From Cupriavidus sp. AU9028 (GTDB taxonomy: Bacteria; Pseudomonadota; Gammaproteobacteria; Burkholderiales; Burkholderiaceae): a stretch of DNA of 64,000 bases. Each line of letters opens with the position of its first letter. Within the stretch, counting starts at the first letter, position 1. The notes under the pieces are model-generated. The model was not told the origin of the DNA. It saw only the letters and a program-made list of their open reading frames with translations, and searched no databases. This document shows, piece after piece, positions 56,031 to 64,000 of this stretch. The stretch covers positions 124,001-188,000 of the forward strand of contig NZ_JAIMCG010000008.1 in assembly GCF_019795295.1 (NCBI RefSeq). The letters are read 5' to 3'. The position numbers were made by a program, and so were the translations under genes.

Positions 56031-56782
56031 TCGGAATGGTCTCCAGGACTGGGGGCGGCAGGGGCGCCGCCGAGCAGGATTTCGGCGAGCGCGAAGTCCT
56101 CGGGCCAGGTCACCTTGAAATTGCGCAGCGAACCGTTGACCAGCCGCGGCTTCAGGCCGAGCCGCTCGATGGCGCTGGCCTCGTCGGTCACCTCCGCCCC
56201 GCACGCGAGCGCGTCTTCCAGCGCCTGGCGCAATACACCGATGCGGAACATCTGCGGTGTCTGCGCCTGCCAGAGGCCCTCGCGCGGCACGGTGCTGCCG
56301 ATGCGGCTGGGCTCGGCGTCGGCACGCTTGAGCGTATCGGGCACCGGCACGGCGAGGATGCCGCCGATCGCGGCGTCGGGGCCGTCGCCCTCCACGGCCC
56401 GCACCAGCTGCTCGATCATCACCGGGGTCAGGCCGGGCCGCGCGGCGTCATGCACCAGCACCCAGTCGTGGTCGGCCGCGCCCAGTTGCGCCAGATGACG
56501 CAGGCCGTTCAGCACCGACTGATGCCGGCTCGGCCCGCCGACGAAGGCGGTATCGAAACGCAGCCCGGCAAAGACGGCTGCGCCGAAGCGCGCCTCCAGG
56601 GGCATGTCGTCGGGCGATAGCACCACGGCGGTGGCGGCGATCGATTCCGAGGCGGCGAAGGCGGCGAGCGGATACCAGATCAGCGGGCGCCCCGCCACTT
56701 CCCGGTACTGCTTGGGCAAGCCCGCGCCGGCGCGGCTGCCGGTGCCGGCGCAAGGAATCAGGGCAAAACGTCGTTCGGACAC
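56027..56782 (-). CDS. ispD: 2-C-methyl-D-erythritol 4-phosphate cytidylyltransferase
   Basis: A 251-residue enzyme that attaches CMP to methylerythritol phosphate, third step of the MEP pathway. The CTP-binding loop [21 protein letters not shown] lies at the N-terminus. [16 protein letters not shown] and [15 protein letters not shown] are family motifs. The start is assigned to a GTG at 56782 because the sequence upstream has no family similarity; no ATG gives a normal N-terminus. It is divergent from mfd. Confidence 0.95.
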   Translation of the reverse strand: MSERRFALIPCAGTGSRAGAGLPKQYREVAGRPLIWYPLAAFAASESIAATAVVLSPDDMPLEARFGAAVFAGLRFDTAFVGGPSRHQSVLNGLRHLAQLGAADHDWVLVHDAARPGLTPVMIEQLVRAVEGDGPDAAIGGILAVPVPDTLKRADAEPSRIGSTVPREGLWQAQTPQMFRIGVLRQALEDALACGAEVTDEASAIERLGLKPRLVNGSLRNFKVTWPEDFALAEILLGGAPAAPSPGDHSE

Positions 56783-56911
56783 GAAAGGGGGTTCCGGAAG
56801 GCGGGAATGAATGACACGAGGCGCGTCGGCGGGTTGGAATTCGGAGGCGGTTGCAGGGGCGCGCCGGTTCATGAGGTCCACCGGGCGCCGGCACGCCGGC
56901 CCCCGGCATTC

Positions 56912-56917
56912 TATAAT
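56912..56917 (+). promoter_or_regulatory. Consensus -10 box upstream of mfd
   Basis: A perfect TATAAT about 100 bases before the mfd start in the ispD-mfd divergent gap. No good -35 is visible in the GC-rich sequence before it. The region is also near-symmetric (TATTAT on the other strand), so it could serve ispD. Confidence 0.45.
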
Positions 56918-57018
56918 ACGGCCCTTGCTTCGACACCCCGCCCGCACTGCCGGCGGGGTGCTGTCGTTTGCTGCCGCCCCTGTTCAACGCCCGACCGTTC
57001 GCACGGTCCGACCGCTTA

Positions 57019-60000
57019 ATGTCCGACGCTTCGCCGCTGCCCCAGTCCCCCTCCTCCACCGCGCTGCCGGATGCCGTCCAGTTGCCGCTGCTGCGGCCGG
57101 GCCAGCGCCATCACGTCTTCGGCCTGCATGGCTCCGCCGATGCGATGAGCCTGGCCGCCTACGCCCGCCGCCACCGCGGCGAGATCGCCATGCTGTCGGT
57201 GGTCTGCGCCAATGCCGTCGATGCGCAGCGGCTGGCCGACGAGATTCCGTGGTTCGCGCCGGAGCTGCGCGTGCGGGTGCTGCCGGACTGGGAAACGCTG
57301 CCCTACGACAGCTTCTCGCCGCACCAGGACCTGATCTCCGAGCGGCTGGCGACGCTGCACGACATCCAGACCGGCCAGTGCGACGTGATGCTGGTCCCGG
57401 CGCAGACTGCCCTGTACCGCCTCGCCCCGCCGGCCTTCCTCGCTGCCTACACCTTCTTCTTCAAGCAGGGGGAATCGCTGGACGAGGCCGCGCTGAAGGC
57501 GCAGTTCACGCTGGCCGGCTACGAGCATGTCAGCGCGGTGATGCGCCCGGGCGAATACAGCGTGCGCGGCGGCCTGATCGATCTGTTCCCGATGGGCTCG
57601 CCGCTGCCTTACCGGATCGACCTGTTCGGCGACGAGATCGAGACCATTCGCGCCTTCGATCCAGATACGCAGCGCAGCCTGTATCCGGTGTCCGAGGTAC
57701 GGCTGCTGCCCGGCCGCGAGTTTCCGCTCGACGAGCCCTCGCGCACCGCCTTCCGCGGGCGCTGGCGCGAGGTGTTCGAGGGCGATCCCAGCAAATCGCC
57801 GATCTACAAGGACATCGGCAATGGCGTGCCGTCTGCCGGCATCGAGTACTACCTGCCGCTGTTCTTCGAGTCCGCCGCGACGCTGTTCGACTATCTGCCG
57901 GAGGGGACACAGCTCGCCTTCGTCGGCCCTGTCGACGAAGCGGTGCGCCGCTTCTGGACGGACACGCAGCAGCGCTACGACTTCATGCGGCACGACCGCG
58001 AGCGGCCGCTGCTGCCGCCGTCGCAACTGTTCCTGAACGAGGAGCAGTTCTTCTCGCTGGCCAAGCCGATGGCGCGGCTGGTGCTGTCGGCCGCCGGCGA
58101 ACGCGCAGGCGCTGCCGAGGGCGGTGCCGAAGGAGGCCAGCCCAGCGTGCAGACGGTGTCGTCGCCGCTGCCCGATGTGTCGGTCAACCGTCGCGCCGAG
58201 GACCCGCTGGTCAACCTCGAAGCATTGCTGATGCGCAAGCAGGCGCGGGTGCTGATGTGCGCCGATTCGGCCGGCCGCCGCGAGACGCTGCTGCAGCTGT
58301 TCGCCGAAAGCGGCCTGCGCCCGCAGACGGTCGAGGACTGCGCCGCCTTCCTTGCGGCCGATATCCCCTTCGCGATCGCGGTGGCGCCGCTGCAGAGCGG
58401 CTTCCTGCTGCCCGGCGCGGCGCTGGCCTTCGTCACCGAGGCGGAGCTGTACGCCAATACCGCGCGCCGCGCCGGCCGCCGCAAGCAGGAACAGGCCAGC
58501 AGCGTCGATGCGATGGTGCGCGACCTGGCCGAGCTGAAGATCGGCGATCCGGTCGTGCACGTGGAGCACGGCATCGGCCGCTACCAGGGCCTGGTCACCA
58601 TGGACCTGGGCCAGGGCGACGAGGAATTCCTGCACCTGGACTACGACAAGGGCAGCAAGCTGTACGTACCGGTGCACCAGCTGCATGTGATCTCGCGCTA
58701 TTCGGGCGCCGATCCGGACACCGCGCCGCTGCACCAGCTCGGCACGGGCCAGTGGGACCGCGCGCGCCGCCGGGCCGCGCAGCAGATCCGCGATACCGCC
58801 GCGGAGCTGCTGAACCTGTACGCGCGCCGGGCGCTGCGCGAGGGGCATGCCTTCGCGCTATCGCCGAAAGACTACGAGACCTTCGCCGAGAGCTTCGGCT
58901 TCGAGGAAACGCCGGATCAGGCCGCGGCCATCTCGGCGGTGATCGCCGACATGACCTCGGGCAAGCCGATGGACCGGCTGGTCTGCGGCGACGTGGGCTT
59001 CGGCAAGACCGAGGTCGCCTTGCGCGCCGCCTTCGTCGCCGTGCTGGGCGGCAAGCAGGTCGCGATGCTGGCGCCGACCACGCTGCTGGCCGAGCAGCAC
59101 TTCCAGACGCTGTCGGACCGCTTCGCCGACTGGCCGGTGCGGATCGTCGAACTGTCGCGCTTCCGCACCAAGAAGGAGGTCGACGCGGCGATCAAGCAGA
59201 TCAACGACGGCACCGTGGACATCGTCATCGGTACCCACAAGCTGCTGTCCAACGAGGTGCGTTTCCAGCGCCTGGGCCTGGTCATCATCGACGAGGAGCA
59301 CCGCTTCGGCGTGCGGCAGAAGGAAGCGCTGAAGGCGTTGCGGGCTGAAGTCGACGTGCTGACGCTGACCGCCACGCCAATTCCGCGCACGCTGGGCATG
59401 GCCCTGGAAGGCCTGCGCGACTTCTCGGTGATCGCCACCGCGCCGCAGAAGCGGCTGGCCATCAAGACCTTCGTGCGGCGAGAGGAAGACGGCGTGCTGC
59501 GGGAGGCCATCCTGCGCGAGCTCAAGCGCGGCGGGCAGGTCTACTTCCTGCACAACGAAGTCGAGACCATCGAGAACAAGCGCGCGCGGCTGGCCGAACT
59601 GGTGCCGGAGGCGCGCATCGCGGTGGCCCACGGCCAGATGCACGAGCGCGAGCTGGAGCGGGTGATGCGCGACTTCGTCGCGCGGCGCGCCAATATCCTG
59701 CTGTGCACCACCATCATCGAGACCGGCATCGACGTGCCGACCGCCAACACCATCCTGATCCATCGCGCCGACAAGTTCGGCCTGGCGCAGCTGCACCAGC
59801 TGCGCGGCCGCGTCGGCCGTTCGCACCACCAGGCGTATGCCTACCTGCTGGTGCACGATCCCGAAGGGCTGACGCGCCAGGCGCAGCGCCGGCTCGAAGC
59901 GATCCAGCAGATGGAGGAACTGGGCTCGGGCTTCTATCTGGCCATGCATGACCTGGAGATCCGTGGCGCGGGCGAGGTGCTGGGCGACAAGCAATCGGGC

Positions 60001-60534
60001 GAGATCCACGAGATCGGCTTCCAGCTCTACACCGACATGCTGAACGCCGCGGTGAAGTCGCTGAAGGCCGGCAAGGAGCCGGACCTGATGGCCCCGCTGG
60101 CGGTCACGACCGAGATCAACCTCGGTACGCCGGCACTGCTGCCGAACGACTATTGCAGCGACGTGCACGAGCGGCTGTCGCTGTACAAGCGCTTGGCGAA
60201 CTGCGAGCGCGCCGAGCAGATCGACGACATCCAGGAGGAACTGGTCGACCGCTTCGGCAAGCTGCCGCAGCCCGCGCAGGCGCTGATCGAGACGCACCGG
60301 TTGCGCATTGCCGCGCTGCCGCTCGGTGTGCGCAAGATCGACGCAGGCGAGGCATCCATCAGCGTGCAGTTCGTGCCGAACCCGCCGATCGATGCCATCC
60401 GCATCATCGACCTGGTGCAGAAGAACCGGCATATCAAGCTGGCCGGGCAGGACCGGCTGCGGATCGAGGCGAAGATGCCCGACGTGGCGGTGCGGGCGCA
60501 GACCATCAAGCAGACGCTGCGGCAACTGGCCTGA
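57019..60534 (+). CDS. mfd: Transcription-repair coupling factor
   Basis: An 1,171-residue DNA translocase that removes stalled RNA polymerase and recruits UvrA. The N-terminal UvrB-like modules include SFSPHQDLISERLATLHDIQ and GEYSVRGGLIDLFP. The CarD-like RNA-polymerase-interacting domain is around IGDPVVHVEHGIGRYQGLVTMD. Walker A GDVGFGKTEVA lies near residue 657 and the DEEH box (DEEHRFGVRQKE) near 758. Helicase motif VI is HQLRGRVGRSHHQAYAYLL. A short Ala/Gly-rich insert at about residues 360-380 (ERAGAAEGGAEGG) separates modules. The start at 57019 is preferred over the in-frame ATG at 56968. Confidence 0.97.
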   Translation: MSDASPLPQSPSSTALPDAVQLPLLRPGQRHHVFGLHGSADAMSLAAYARRHRGEIAMLSVVCANAVDAQRLADEIPWFAPELRVRVLPDWETLPYDSFSPHQDLISERLATLHDIQTGQCDVMLVPAQTALYRLAPPAFLAAYTFFFKQGESLDEAALKAQFTLAGYEHVSAVMRPGEYSVRGGLIDLFPMGSPLPYRIDLFGDEIETIRAFDPDTQRSLYPVSEVRLLPGREFPLDEPSRTAFRGRWREVFEGDPSKSPIYKDIGNGVPSAGIEYYLPLFFESAATLFDYLPEGTQLAFVGPVDEAVRRFWTDTQQRYDFMRHDRERPLLPPSQLFLNEEQFFSLAKPMARLVLSAAGERAGAAEGGAEGGQPSVQTVSSPLPDVSVNRRAEDPLVNLEALLMRKQARVLMCADSAGRRETLLQLFAESGLRPQTVEDCAAFLAADIPFAIAVAPLQSGFLLPGAALAFVTEAELYANTARRAGRRKQEQASSVDAMVRDLAELKIGDPVVHVEHGIGRYQGLVTMDLGQGDEEFLHLDYDKGSKLYVPVHQLHVISRYSGADPDTAPLHQLGTGQWDRARRRAAQQIRDTAAELLNLYARRALREGHAFALSPKDYETFAESFGFEETPDQAAAISAVIADMTSGKPMDRLVCGDVGFGKTEVALRAAFVAVLGGKQVAMLAPTTLLAEQHFQTLSDRFADWPVRIVELSRFRTKKEVDAAIKQINDGTVDIVIGTHKLLSNEVRFQRLGLVIIDEEHRFGVRQKEALKALRAEVDVLTLTATPIPRTLGMALEGLRDFSVIATAPQKRLAIKTFVRREEDGVLREAILRELKRGGQVYFLHNEVETIENKRARLAELVPEARIAVAHGQMHERELERVMRDFVARRANILLCTTIIETGIDVPTANTILIHRADKFGLAQLHQLRGRVGRSHHQAYAYLLVHDPEGLTRQAQRRLEAIQQMEELGSGFYLAMHDLEIRGAGEVLGDKQSGEIHEIGFQLYTDMLNAAVKSLKAGKEPDLMAPLAVTTEINLGTPALLPNDYCSDVHERLSLYKRLANCERAEQIDDIQEELVDRFGKLPQPAQALIETHRLRIAALPLGVRKIDAGEASISVQFVPNPPIDAIRIIDLVQKNRHIKLAGQDRLRIEAKMPDVAVRAQTIKQTLRQLA

Positions 60535-60637
60535 ACGCGGGTCCGGGCGGGGGCGGAAACTCCCCCCGTGGCGGAATGGACGCCTTTCGGGAGCCGGGTG
60601 TAGGATCGGCCTGATCCAACTCCACTTCGCCCCAGCC

Positions 60638-61888
60638 ATGCAAGCCGACACCCAGCAGACCGCGATGCCCTCCTCCTCCACTCCCACGCGCACGGTGCCC
60701 GGCGCGGCGTGGGGCGAGACGCCGGACAGCGCGCTGGACTGGACGCGCCGGCTGATTGCCTTCGACACGACCAGCCGCAACTCGAACCTGGGGCTGATCG
60801 AGACCATCCGCGACCATCTCGCCGCCCAGGGACTGGACCCGACGCTCAGCTACAACCCGGCCGGCAACAAGGCGAACCTGTATGTCACGGTGCCGGCCGC
60901 CGATGGCGGCGTGCAGGGCGGCATCGTCTGGTCGGGCCACACCGACGTGGTACCGGTGGACGGACAGAACTGGAGCATGGACCCGTTCGACCCGGTGGTG
61001 CGCGACGGCAAGCTGTATGGCCGAGGCGCCTGCGACATGAAGGGCTTCATCGGCACCGCGCTGTCGATGTTGCCGACGCTGCAGCAGGCGCGCCTGCGCG
61101 AACCGGTGCATTTCGCGCTGTCCTTCGACGAGGAAATCGGCTGCATGGGCGCGCCCTACATGCTGACCGAGCTGCGCGAGCGCGGCATCCAGCCCGCGGG
61201 CTGCATCGTCGGCGAGCCCACCAGCATGCGGGTGATCGTCGCCCACAAGGGGATCAATGCCTACCGCTGCTGCGTCAAGGGGCACGCCGCCCACTCGTCG
61301 CTGACGCCGCGCGGGGTCAACGCCATCGAATACGCCGCCCGGCTGATCTGCTTCATCCGCGACCTGGCCGATGAATTCCGCGCCCGCGGCCCGTACGACC
61401 AGGCGTTCGACGTGCCCTTCACCACCGCCTCGACCGGCACCATCCAGGGCGGCATCGCGCTGAACACGATTCCGGCGCTATGCGAGTTCGTCTTCGAATA
61501 CCGCAACCTGCCCGGGGTCGATCCCGAAGCGATTCTCGCCCGCGTGCAGCGCTACGCCTTCGACGAGCTGCTGCCGCGGATGCAGGCCGAGCATCCGGAC
61601 GCGGGGCTGACCATCGAGCGGATCGCCGCCGCGCCGTCGCTCGACGCGGCGGAGCAGGACGCGATCACCCAGCTGGTGCGCGCGCTGACGGGCGACCGGG
61701 ACATCAGCAAGGTCGCGTACGCCACCGAAGGGGGCCTGTTCCAGCGCGCCGGCATCCCGGCGGTGGTCTGCGGCCCCGGCGACATCCAGCAGGCGCACAA
61801 GGCCGACGAATATGTCGAGATCGAGCAGCTGGCCGCCTGCGAGCGCTTCCTGCACAAGGTGGTGGACAGCCTGCGGGTGCAGGACTGA
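60638..61888 (+). CDS. argE: Acetylornithine deacetylase
   Basis: A 416-residue M20-family zinc amidohydrolase. It removes acetate from N-acetylornithine in arginine synthesis. Zinc ligands are in WSGHTDVVPVDGQNW, GRGACDMKGF and SFDEEIGCMGA, with the dimerisation-domain His in VKGHAAHSSLTPRG. The C-terminal ATEGGLFQRAGIPAVVCGPGDIQQAHKADEYV is typical of ArgE. An in-frame ATG at 60665 may be used instead. Succinyl-diaminopimelate desuccinylase is a less likely alternative. Confidence 0.93.
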   Translation: MQADTQQTAMPSSSTPTRTVPGAAWGETPDSALDWTRRLIAFDTTSRNSNLGLIETIRDHLAAQGLDPTLSYNPAGNKANLYVTVPAADGGVQGGIVWSGHTDVVPVDGQNWSMDPFDPVVRDGKLYGRGACDMKGFIGTALSMLPTLQQARLREPVHFALSFDEEIGCMGAPYMLTELRERGIQPAGCIVGEPTSMRVIVAHKGINAYRCCVKGHAAHSSLTPRGVNAIEYAARLICFIRDLADEFRARGPYDQAFDVPFTTASTGTIQGGIALNTIPALCEFVFEYRNLPGVDPEAILARVQRYAFDELLPRMQAEHPDAGLTIERIAAAPSLDAAEQDAITQLVRALTGDRDISKVAYATEGGLFQRAGIPAVVCGPGDIQQAHKADEYVEIEQLAACERFLHKVVDSLRVQD

Positions 61889-61968
61889 CGCAAGCCTGCA
61901 GGGGGATTGACGCGGGGCCGCCGAAGGTTGCGGCAAGCCGGGGCGGCCAGTGCCAGCCCCCGGTTGAT

Positions 61969-61974
61969 TACAAT
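61969..61974 (+). promoter_or_regulatory. Candidate -10 box for serB
   Basis: TACAAT 63 bases before the serB start. No strong -35 is seen. Confidence 0.3.
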
Positions 61975-62036
61975 AGCGCCTCGCCACGGCGCCGCCTGCC
62001 GGCCGCGCCGCCTTTCCTCACGCAATCCCGCCTTCC

Positions 62037-62903
62037 ATGACGCTGATCGTCCAGAGCCTTGCCCCCCTCGCCGCTTCCGATATCGACATGCTGCGCCAGC
62101 TTGCCGGCGCGCCGGGCCTGACGCAGATCAGCGAAACGGTGGCACGCGCCGAGCTGAGCTCCGAACCCCGCGCCGACGGCAGCGACGGACTGCGCGATGC
62201 GCTGGACGACTGGTGCGGCCCGCGCGGCATCGATTGGGCGATCGTCCCCGGCAACCGCCAGCTGTCGGACTTCCGCCTGGTGGCGATGGACATGGACTCG
62301 ACGTTGATCACGATCGAGTGCATCGACGAGATCGCCGACTTCTGCGGACTGAAGGCAGAGGTGTCGGCCATTACCGAAGCCGCGATGCGTGGCGAGATCA
62401 CCGATTTCAACGAAAGCCTGCGGCGCCGGGTGGCCCTGCTCAAGGGCCTGGACGCCAGCGTGCTCGACCGCGTCTACGCCGAGCGGCTGCGGCTGTCGCC
62501 CGGTGCCGAACGGATGCTGGAAGCCGTCCGCGCGGCGGGCCTGCGCACGCTGCTCGTCTCGGGCGGTTTCGTTCACTTCACCGGGCAGCTGCAATCCCGG
62601 CTGCAACTGGACTTCACCCGCGCGAACACGCTGGAGATCGTCGATGGCAAGCTGACGGGCCAGGTGCTCGGCGAGATCGTCAATGCCGAAGTCAAGGCGC
62701 GCACGGTGCTGGAAACCTGCGCAGCGATCGGCGCGCGTCCCGAGCAGGCCATCGTGATGGGCGACGGCTCCAACGACCTGAAGATGATGGCGGTCGCGGG
62801 CCTGTCGGTGGCCTTCCGTGCCAAGCCGGTGGTGCGGGCGAAGGCCGACGTCGCGTTCAATCACGTCGGCCTGGACGGCCTGCTGTCGCTGTTTCCGGTC
62901 TGA
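62037..62903 (+). CDS. serB: Phosphoserine phosphatase
   Basis: A 288-residue HAD-family phosphatase that makes L-serine. The nucleophile and acid/base aspartates are Asp85 and Asp87 in AMDMDSTLITIECIDEIA. Motif II is LLVSGGFVHFT, the Lys and motif III are VNAEVKARTVLE and VMGDGSNDLKMMAVAGLSVAFRAKP. The first 80 residues form the ACT-like N-terminal part. Stand-alone, with a repeat region downstream. Confidence 0.96.
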   Translation: MTLIVQSLAPLAASDIDMLRQLAGAPGLTQISETVARAELSSEPRADGSDGLRDALDDWCGPRGIDWAIVPGNRQLSDFRLVAMDMDSTLITIECIDEIADFCGLKAEVSAITEAAMRGEITDFNESLRRRVALLKGLDASVLDRVYAERLRLSPGAERMLEAVRAAGLRTLLVSGGFVHFTGQLQSRLQLDFTRANTLEIVDGKLTGQVLGEIVNAEVKARTVLETCAAIGARPEQAIVMGDGSNDLKMMAVAGLSVAFRAKPVVRAKADVAFNHVGLDGLLSLFPV

Positions 62904-62927
62904 GGCGAGCGCAGCGCCCGAAAACCA

Positions 62928-63056
62928 ACCCCTCTCCCCGGCCCTCTCCCCTTGACGGGGAGAGGGAGCACACCGCCAGCGGTGGAACCGCCGCCGATTG
63001 TCTCCCCTCGCCCGCTTGCGGGAGAGGGCCGGGTGAGAGGGCCGGGTGAGAGGGCA
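62928..63056. repeat. Second inverted pair of GC-rich palindromic repeats
   Basis: It contains CCCTCTCCCC-TTGA-CGGGGAGAGGG-like hairpin around 62941-62968 and CTCCCCTCGCCCGCTTGCGG...GAGAGGG around 63002-63027, facing each other across about 35 bp. A 13-bp segment (GCCGGGTGAGAGG) is then duplicated in tandem. This is the same family as at 14.3 kb. It may terminate serB. Confidence 0.82.
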
Positions 63057-63094
63057 AGCGGCAGCCAACGCACAGGCAAGTCCAATAATCGTCC

Positions 63095-63127
63095 TTGCCC
63101 TCCAAATTGCGAATCATTATCATTCAG
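63095..63127 (+). promoter_or_regulatory. Fur-regulated promoter
   Basis: TTGCCC (63095-63100), a 17-base spacer and TATCAT (63118-63123) form a sigma-70 promoter. A Fur box overlaps the -10: GCGAATCATTATCATTCAG at 63109-63127 matches the 19-bp Fur consensus at 13 of 19 positions on the minus strand. Iron-bound Fur would block polymerase. The downstream genes are typical of iron-uptake operons. Confidence 0.8.
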
Positions 63128-63154
63128 TTTTCGCCGAACCCTGTTGCGAAAGGA

Positions 63155-63454
63155 ATGGATTCGCCTATGGAAGGACTTGCCATCGTGCTCGGCCTGATCG
63201 CCGCCGCATGCCTGTATCTCGCCTCGCCCAACCAGGTACTGGTTGCGCGGCGGGCCTCCCTGCCCTCGGCCGGCGTCCTGTGCTGGTCGGCACTCGCGCT
63301 GACGGTACTTGGTACCTGGTTATGGGCGCTGAGCCACGGCTGGCCCAGCGCCATCGCCGGCATGCTGGTGACGCTCACCTGCGCCGTCAGCGCCTGGCCG
63401 TTCTTCGGCACCTGGGTGCAATCGCGTCGCGCCAACGCACAGGAGGCAGCATGA
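63155..63454 (+). CDS. Small membrane protein (DUF3325-like)
   Basis: A 99-residue protein with about three hydrophobic helices (EGLAIVLGLIAAACLYLAS, GVLCWSALALTVLGTWLWAL, AIAGMLVTLTCAVSAWPFF). Size, topology and position resemble the DUF3325 proteins found in iron-uptake operons with PepSY proteins; the match is by pattern only. AAGGA lies directly before the ATG at 63155, and an ATG at 63167 has a better gap, so the start is uncertain. First gene after the Fur promoter, overlapping the next gene by ATGA. Confidence 0.75.
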   Translation: MDSPMEGLAIVLGLIAAACLYLASPNQVLVARRASLPSAGVLCWSALALTVLGTWLWALSHGWPSAIAGMLVTLTCAVSAWPFFGTWVQSRRANAQEAA

Positions 63455-63723
63455 CGCTCGGAACCAAATGGCTCGCCGGCGCCCTGCTCGGCCTGCCGCT
63501 CGCCATGGCCCTGTGCACGCTGGCCGTGCTGCCGCTGCCAGGCGGCTGGAAGAGCGGCGCCGTCGTGGCAATCGTCGTCTCGCTGCCGCTGTGGGTGGCG
63601 ATCTTCTGCGGCAGCGTGATGTTCCGCACCAGCCGGGCCGCCTGGCTGTGGCTGGCTCTGGCCAACGCGGTCTGCTATGGGGCACTGTGGGCGCTGCGCT
63701 CGGTGCCGGCGGCCGGTCTCTAA
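63451..63723 (+). CDS. Small membrane protein (DUF3649-like)
   Basis: A 90-residue protein with three hydrophobic segments (LAGALLGLPLAMALCTLAVLPL, SGAVVAIVVSLPLWVAIFCGSVMF, AAWLWLALANAVCYGALWAL). It resembles the DUF3649 iron-operon proteins in size and place. Translationally coupled to the preceding gene and followed after 19 bases by the PepSY protein. Confidence 0.75.
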   Translation: MTLGTKWLAGALLGLPLAMALCTLAVLPLPGGWKSGAVVAIVVSLPLWVAIFCGSVMFRTSRAAWLWLALANAVCYGALWALRSVPAAGL

Positions 63724-63742
63724 GGGTTCCAAAGGAGTCAGG

Positions 63743-64000
63743 ATGAAACCCACTACCTTGCGCCTCTACCAGACCCTGCATACCTGGGTCGGCCTGATGG
63801 CCGGATGGGCGTTGTTCATCGCCTTCTTTGCCGGGGCGCTTACCGTCTTCCACCACGAACTGCACGAATGGCAGTCGCACGCGCGCATCCACAAGGAGGC
63901 GGCGGCGCCCACAGTCTCGACAGACCCCGCCGAGGTGGACCGCTTCGTCCAGAAGATGGTTGCGGCCCATCCCGATGCCGCCAAGAGCGCCTACGTGGTG
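63743..64000 (+). CDS. PepSY-associated membrane protein, partial
   Basis: Cut by the right edge; 86 residues visible. It opens MKPTTLRLYQTLHTWVGLMAGWALFIAFFAGALTVFHHEL, a typical first helix of PepSY_TM proteins with the conserved HTW and His-rich end. AAAGGAG lies about six bases before the ATG. PepSY_TM proteins in Fur-controlled operons are linked to ferric-siderophore reduction or uptake; a TonB-dependent receptor may lie further on. Confidence 0.88.
   Translation, partial: MKPTTLRLYQTLHTWVGLMAGWALFIAFFAGALTVFHHELHEWQSHARIHKEAAAPTVSTDPAEVDRFVQKMVAAHPDAAKSAYVV

Overview
The window is GC-rich, densely coded DNA that looks like a chromosomal segment of a betaproteobacterium of the family Burkholderiaceae (Cupriavidus/Ralstonia-like). 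The basis is gene content and order: tig-clpP-clpX-lon-ppiD with tRNA genes between lon and ppiD, divergent ybbA/tesA, the squalene genes hpnC-hpnD-hpnE, ispD-ispF beside mfd, and an ahpC-ahpD pair. The genus is inference. I see no insertion sequence, prophage, CRISPR array or plasmid function.

Layout. 1-9.9 kb is a catabolic module: a single-chain 5-oxoprolinase (cut by the left edge), a MarR-type regulator with an in-frame 12-bp tandem repeat, an amidase, a three-part TRAP transporter and a D-amino-acid dehydrogenase-like flavoprotein. 10-17.9 kb carries nnr, an EamA exporter, pgi, ybbA/tesA and ppiD. 18-25 kb holds tRNA-Asp, tRNA-Val and the protein quality-control set lon, clpX, clpP and tig; lon has a heat-shock-type promoter candidate, and hupB is not in its usual place between lon and ppiD. 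25-29 kb has mnmC, rlmJ and a GAF-GGDEF diguanylate cyclase.

29.3-31.6 kb is the least ordinary stretch: an unrecognised membrane/coiled-coil protein with its own strong terminators, a 64-residue ORF, tRNA-Leu and about 600 bp without a convincing gene but with nested inverted repeats. 31.6-39.2 kb is a second amide-scavenging module: a five-gene peptide-type ABC transporter, an amidase and a DUF3830 protein, tightly overlapped. 39.2-41.3 kb encodes an unrecognised 680-residue protein. 41.4-45.7 kb is an RND efflux pump with its lipoprotein adaptor.

46-53 kb contains hpnCDE (squalene synthesis), an allantoate amidohydrolase/N-carbamoylase-type peptidase, a small secreted protein and an OmpR/EnvZ two-component pair. 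53.5-64 kb contains ahpC-ahpD (peroxide defence), a GNAT acetyltransferase, ispD-ispF, mfd, argE and serB. At the right edge a Fur-box promoter drives a small-membrane-protein/PepSY operon typical of iron uptake.

Themes: two independent modules pair an amidase with a high-affinity transporter. In both, a stem-loop sits between the binding-protein gene and the first membrane-subunit gene, which would favour excess binding protein. Inverted copies of a GC-rich palindromic repeat lie downstream of pgi and of serB.
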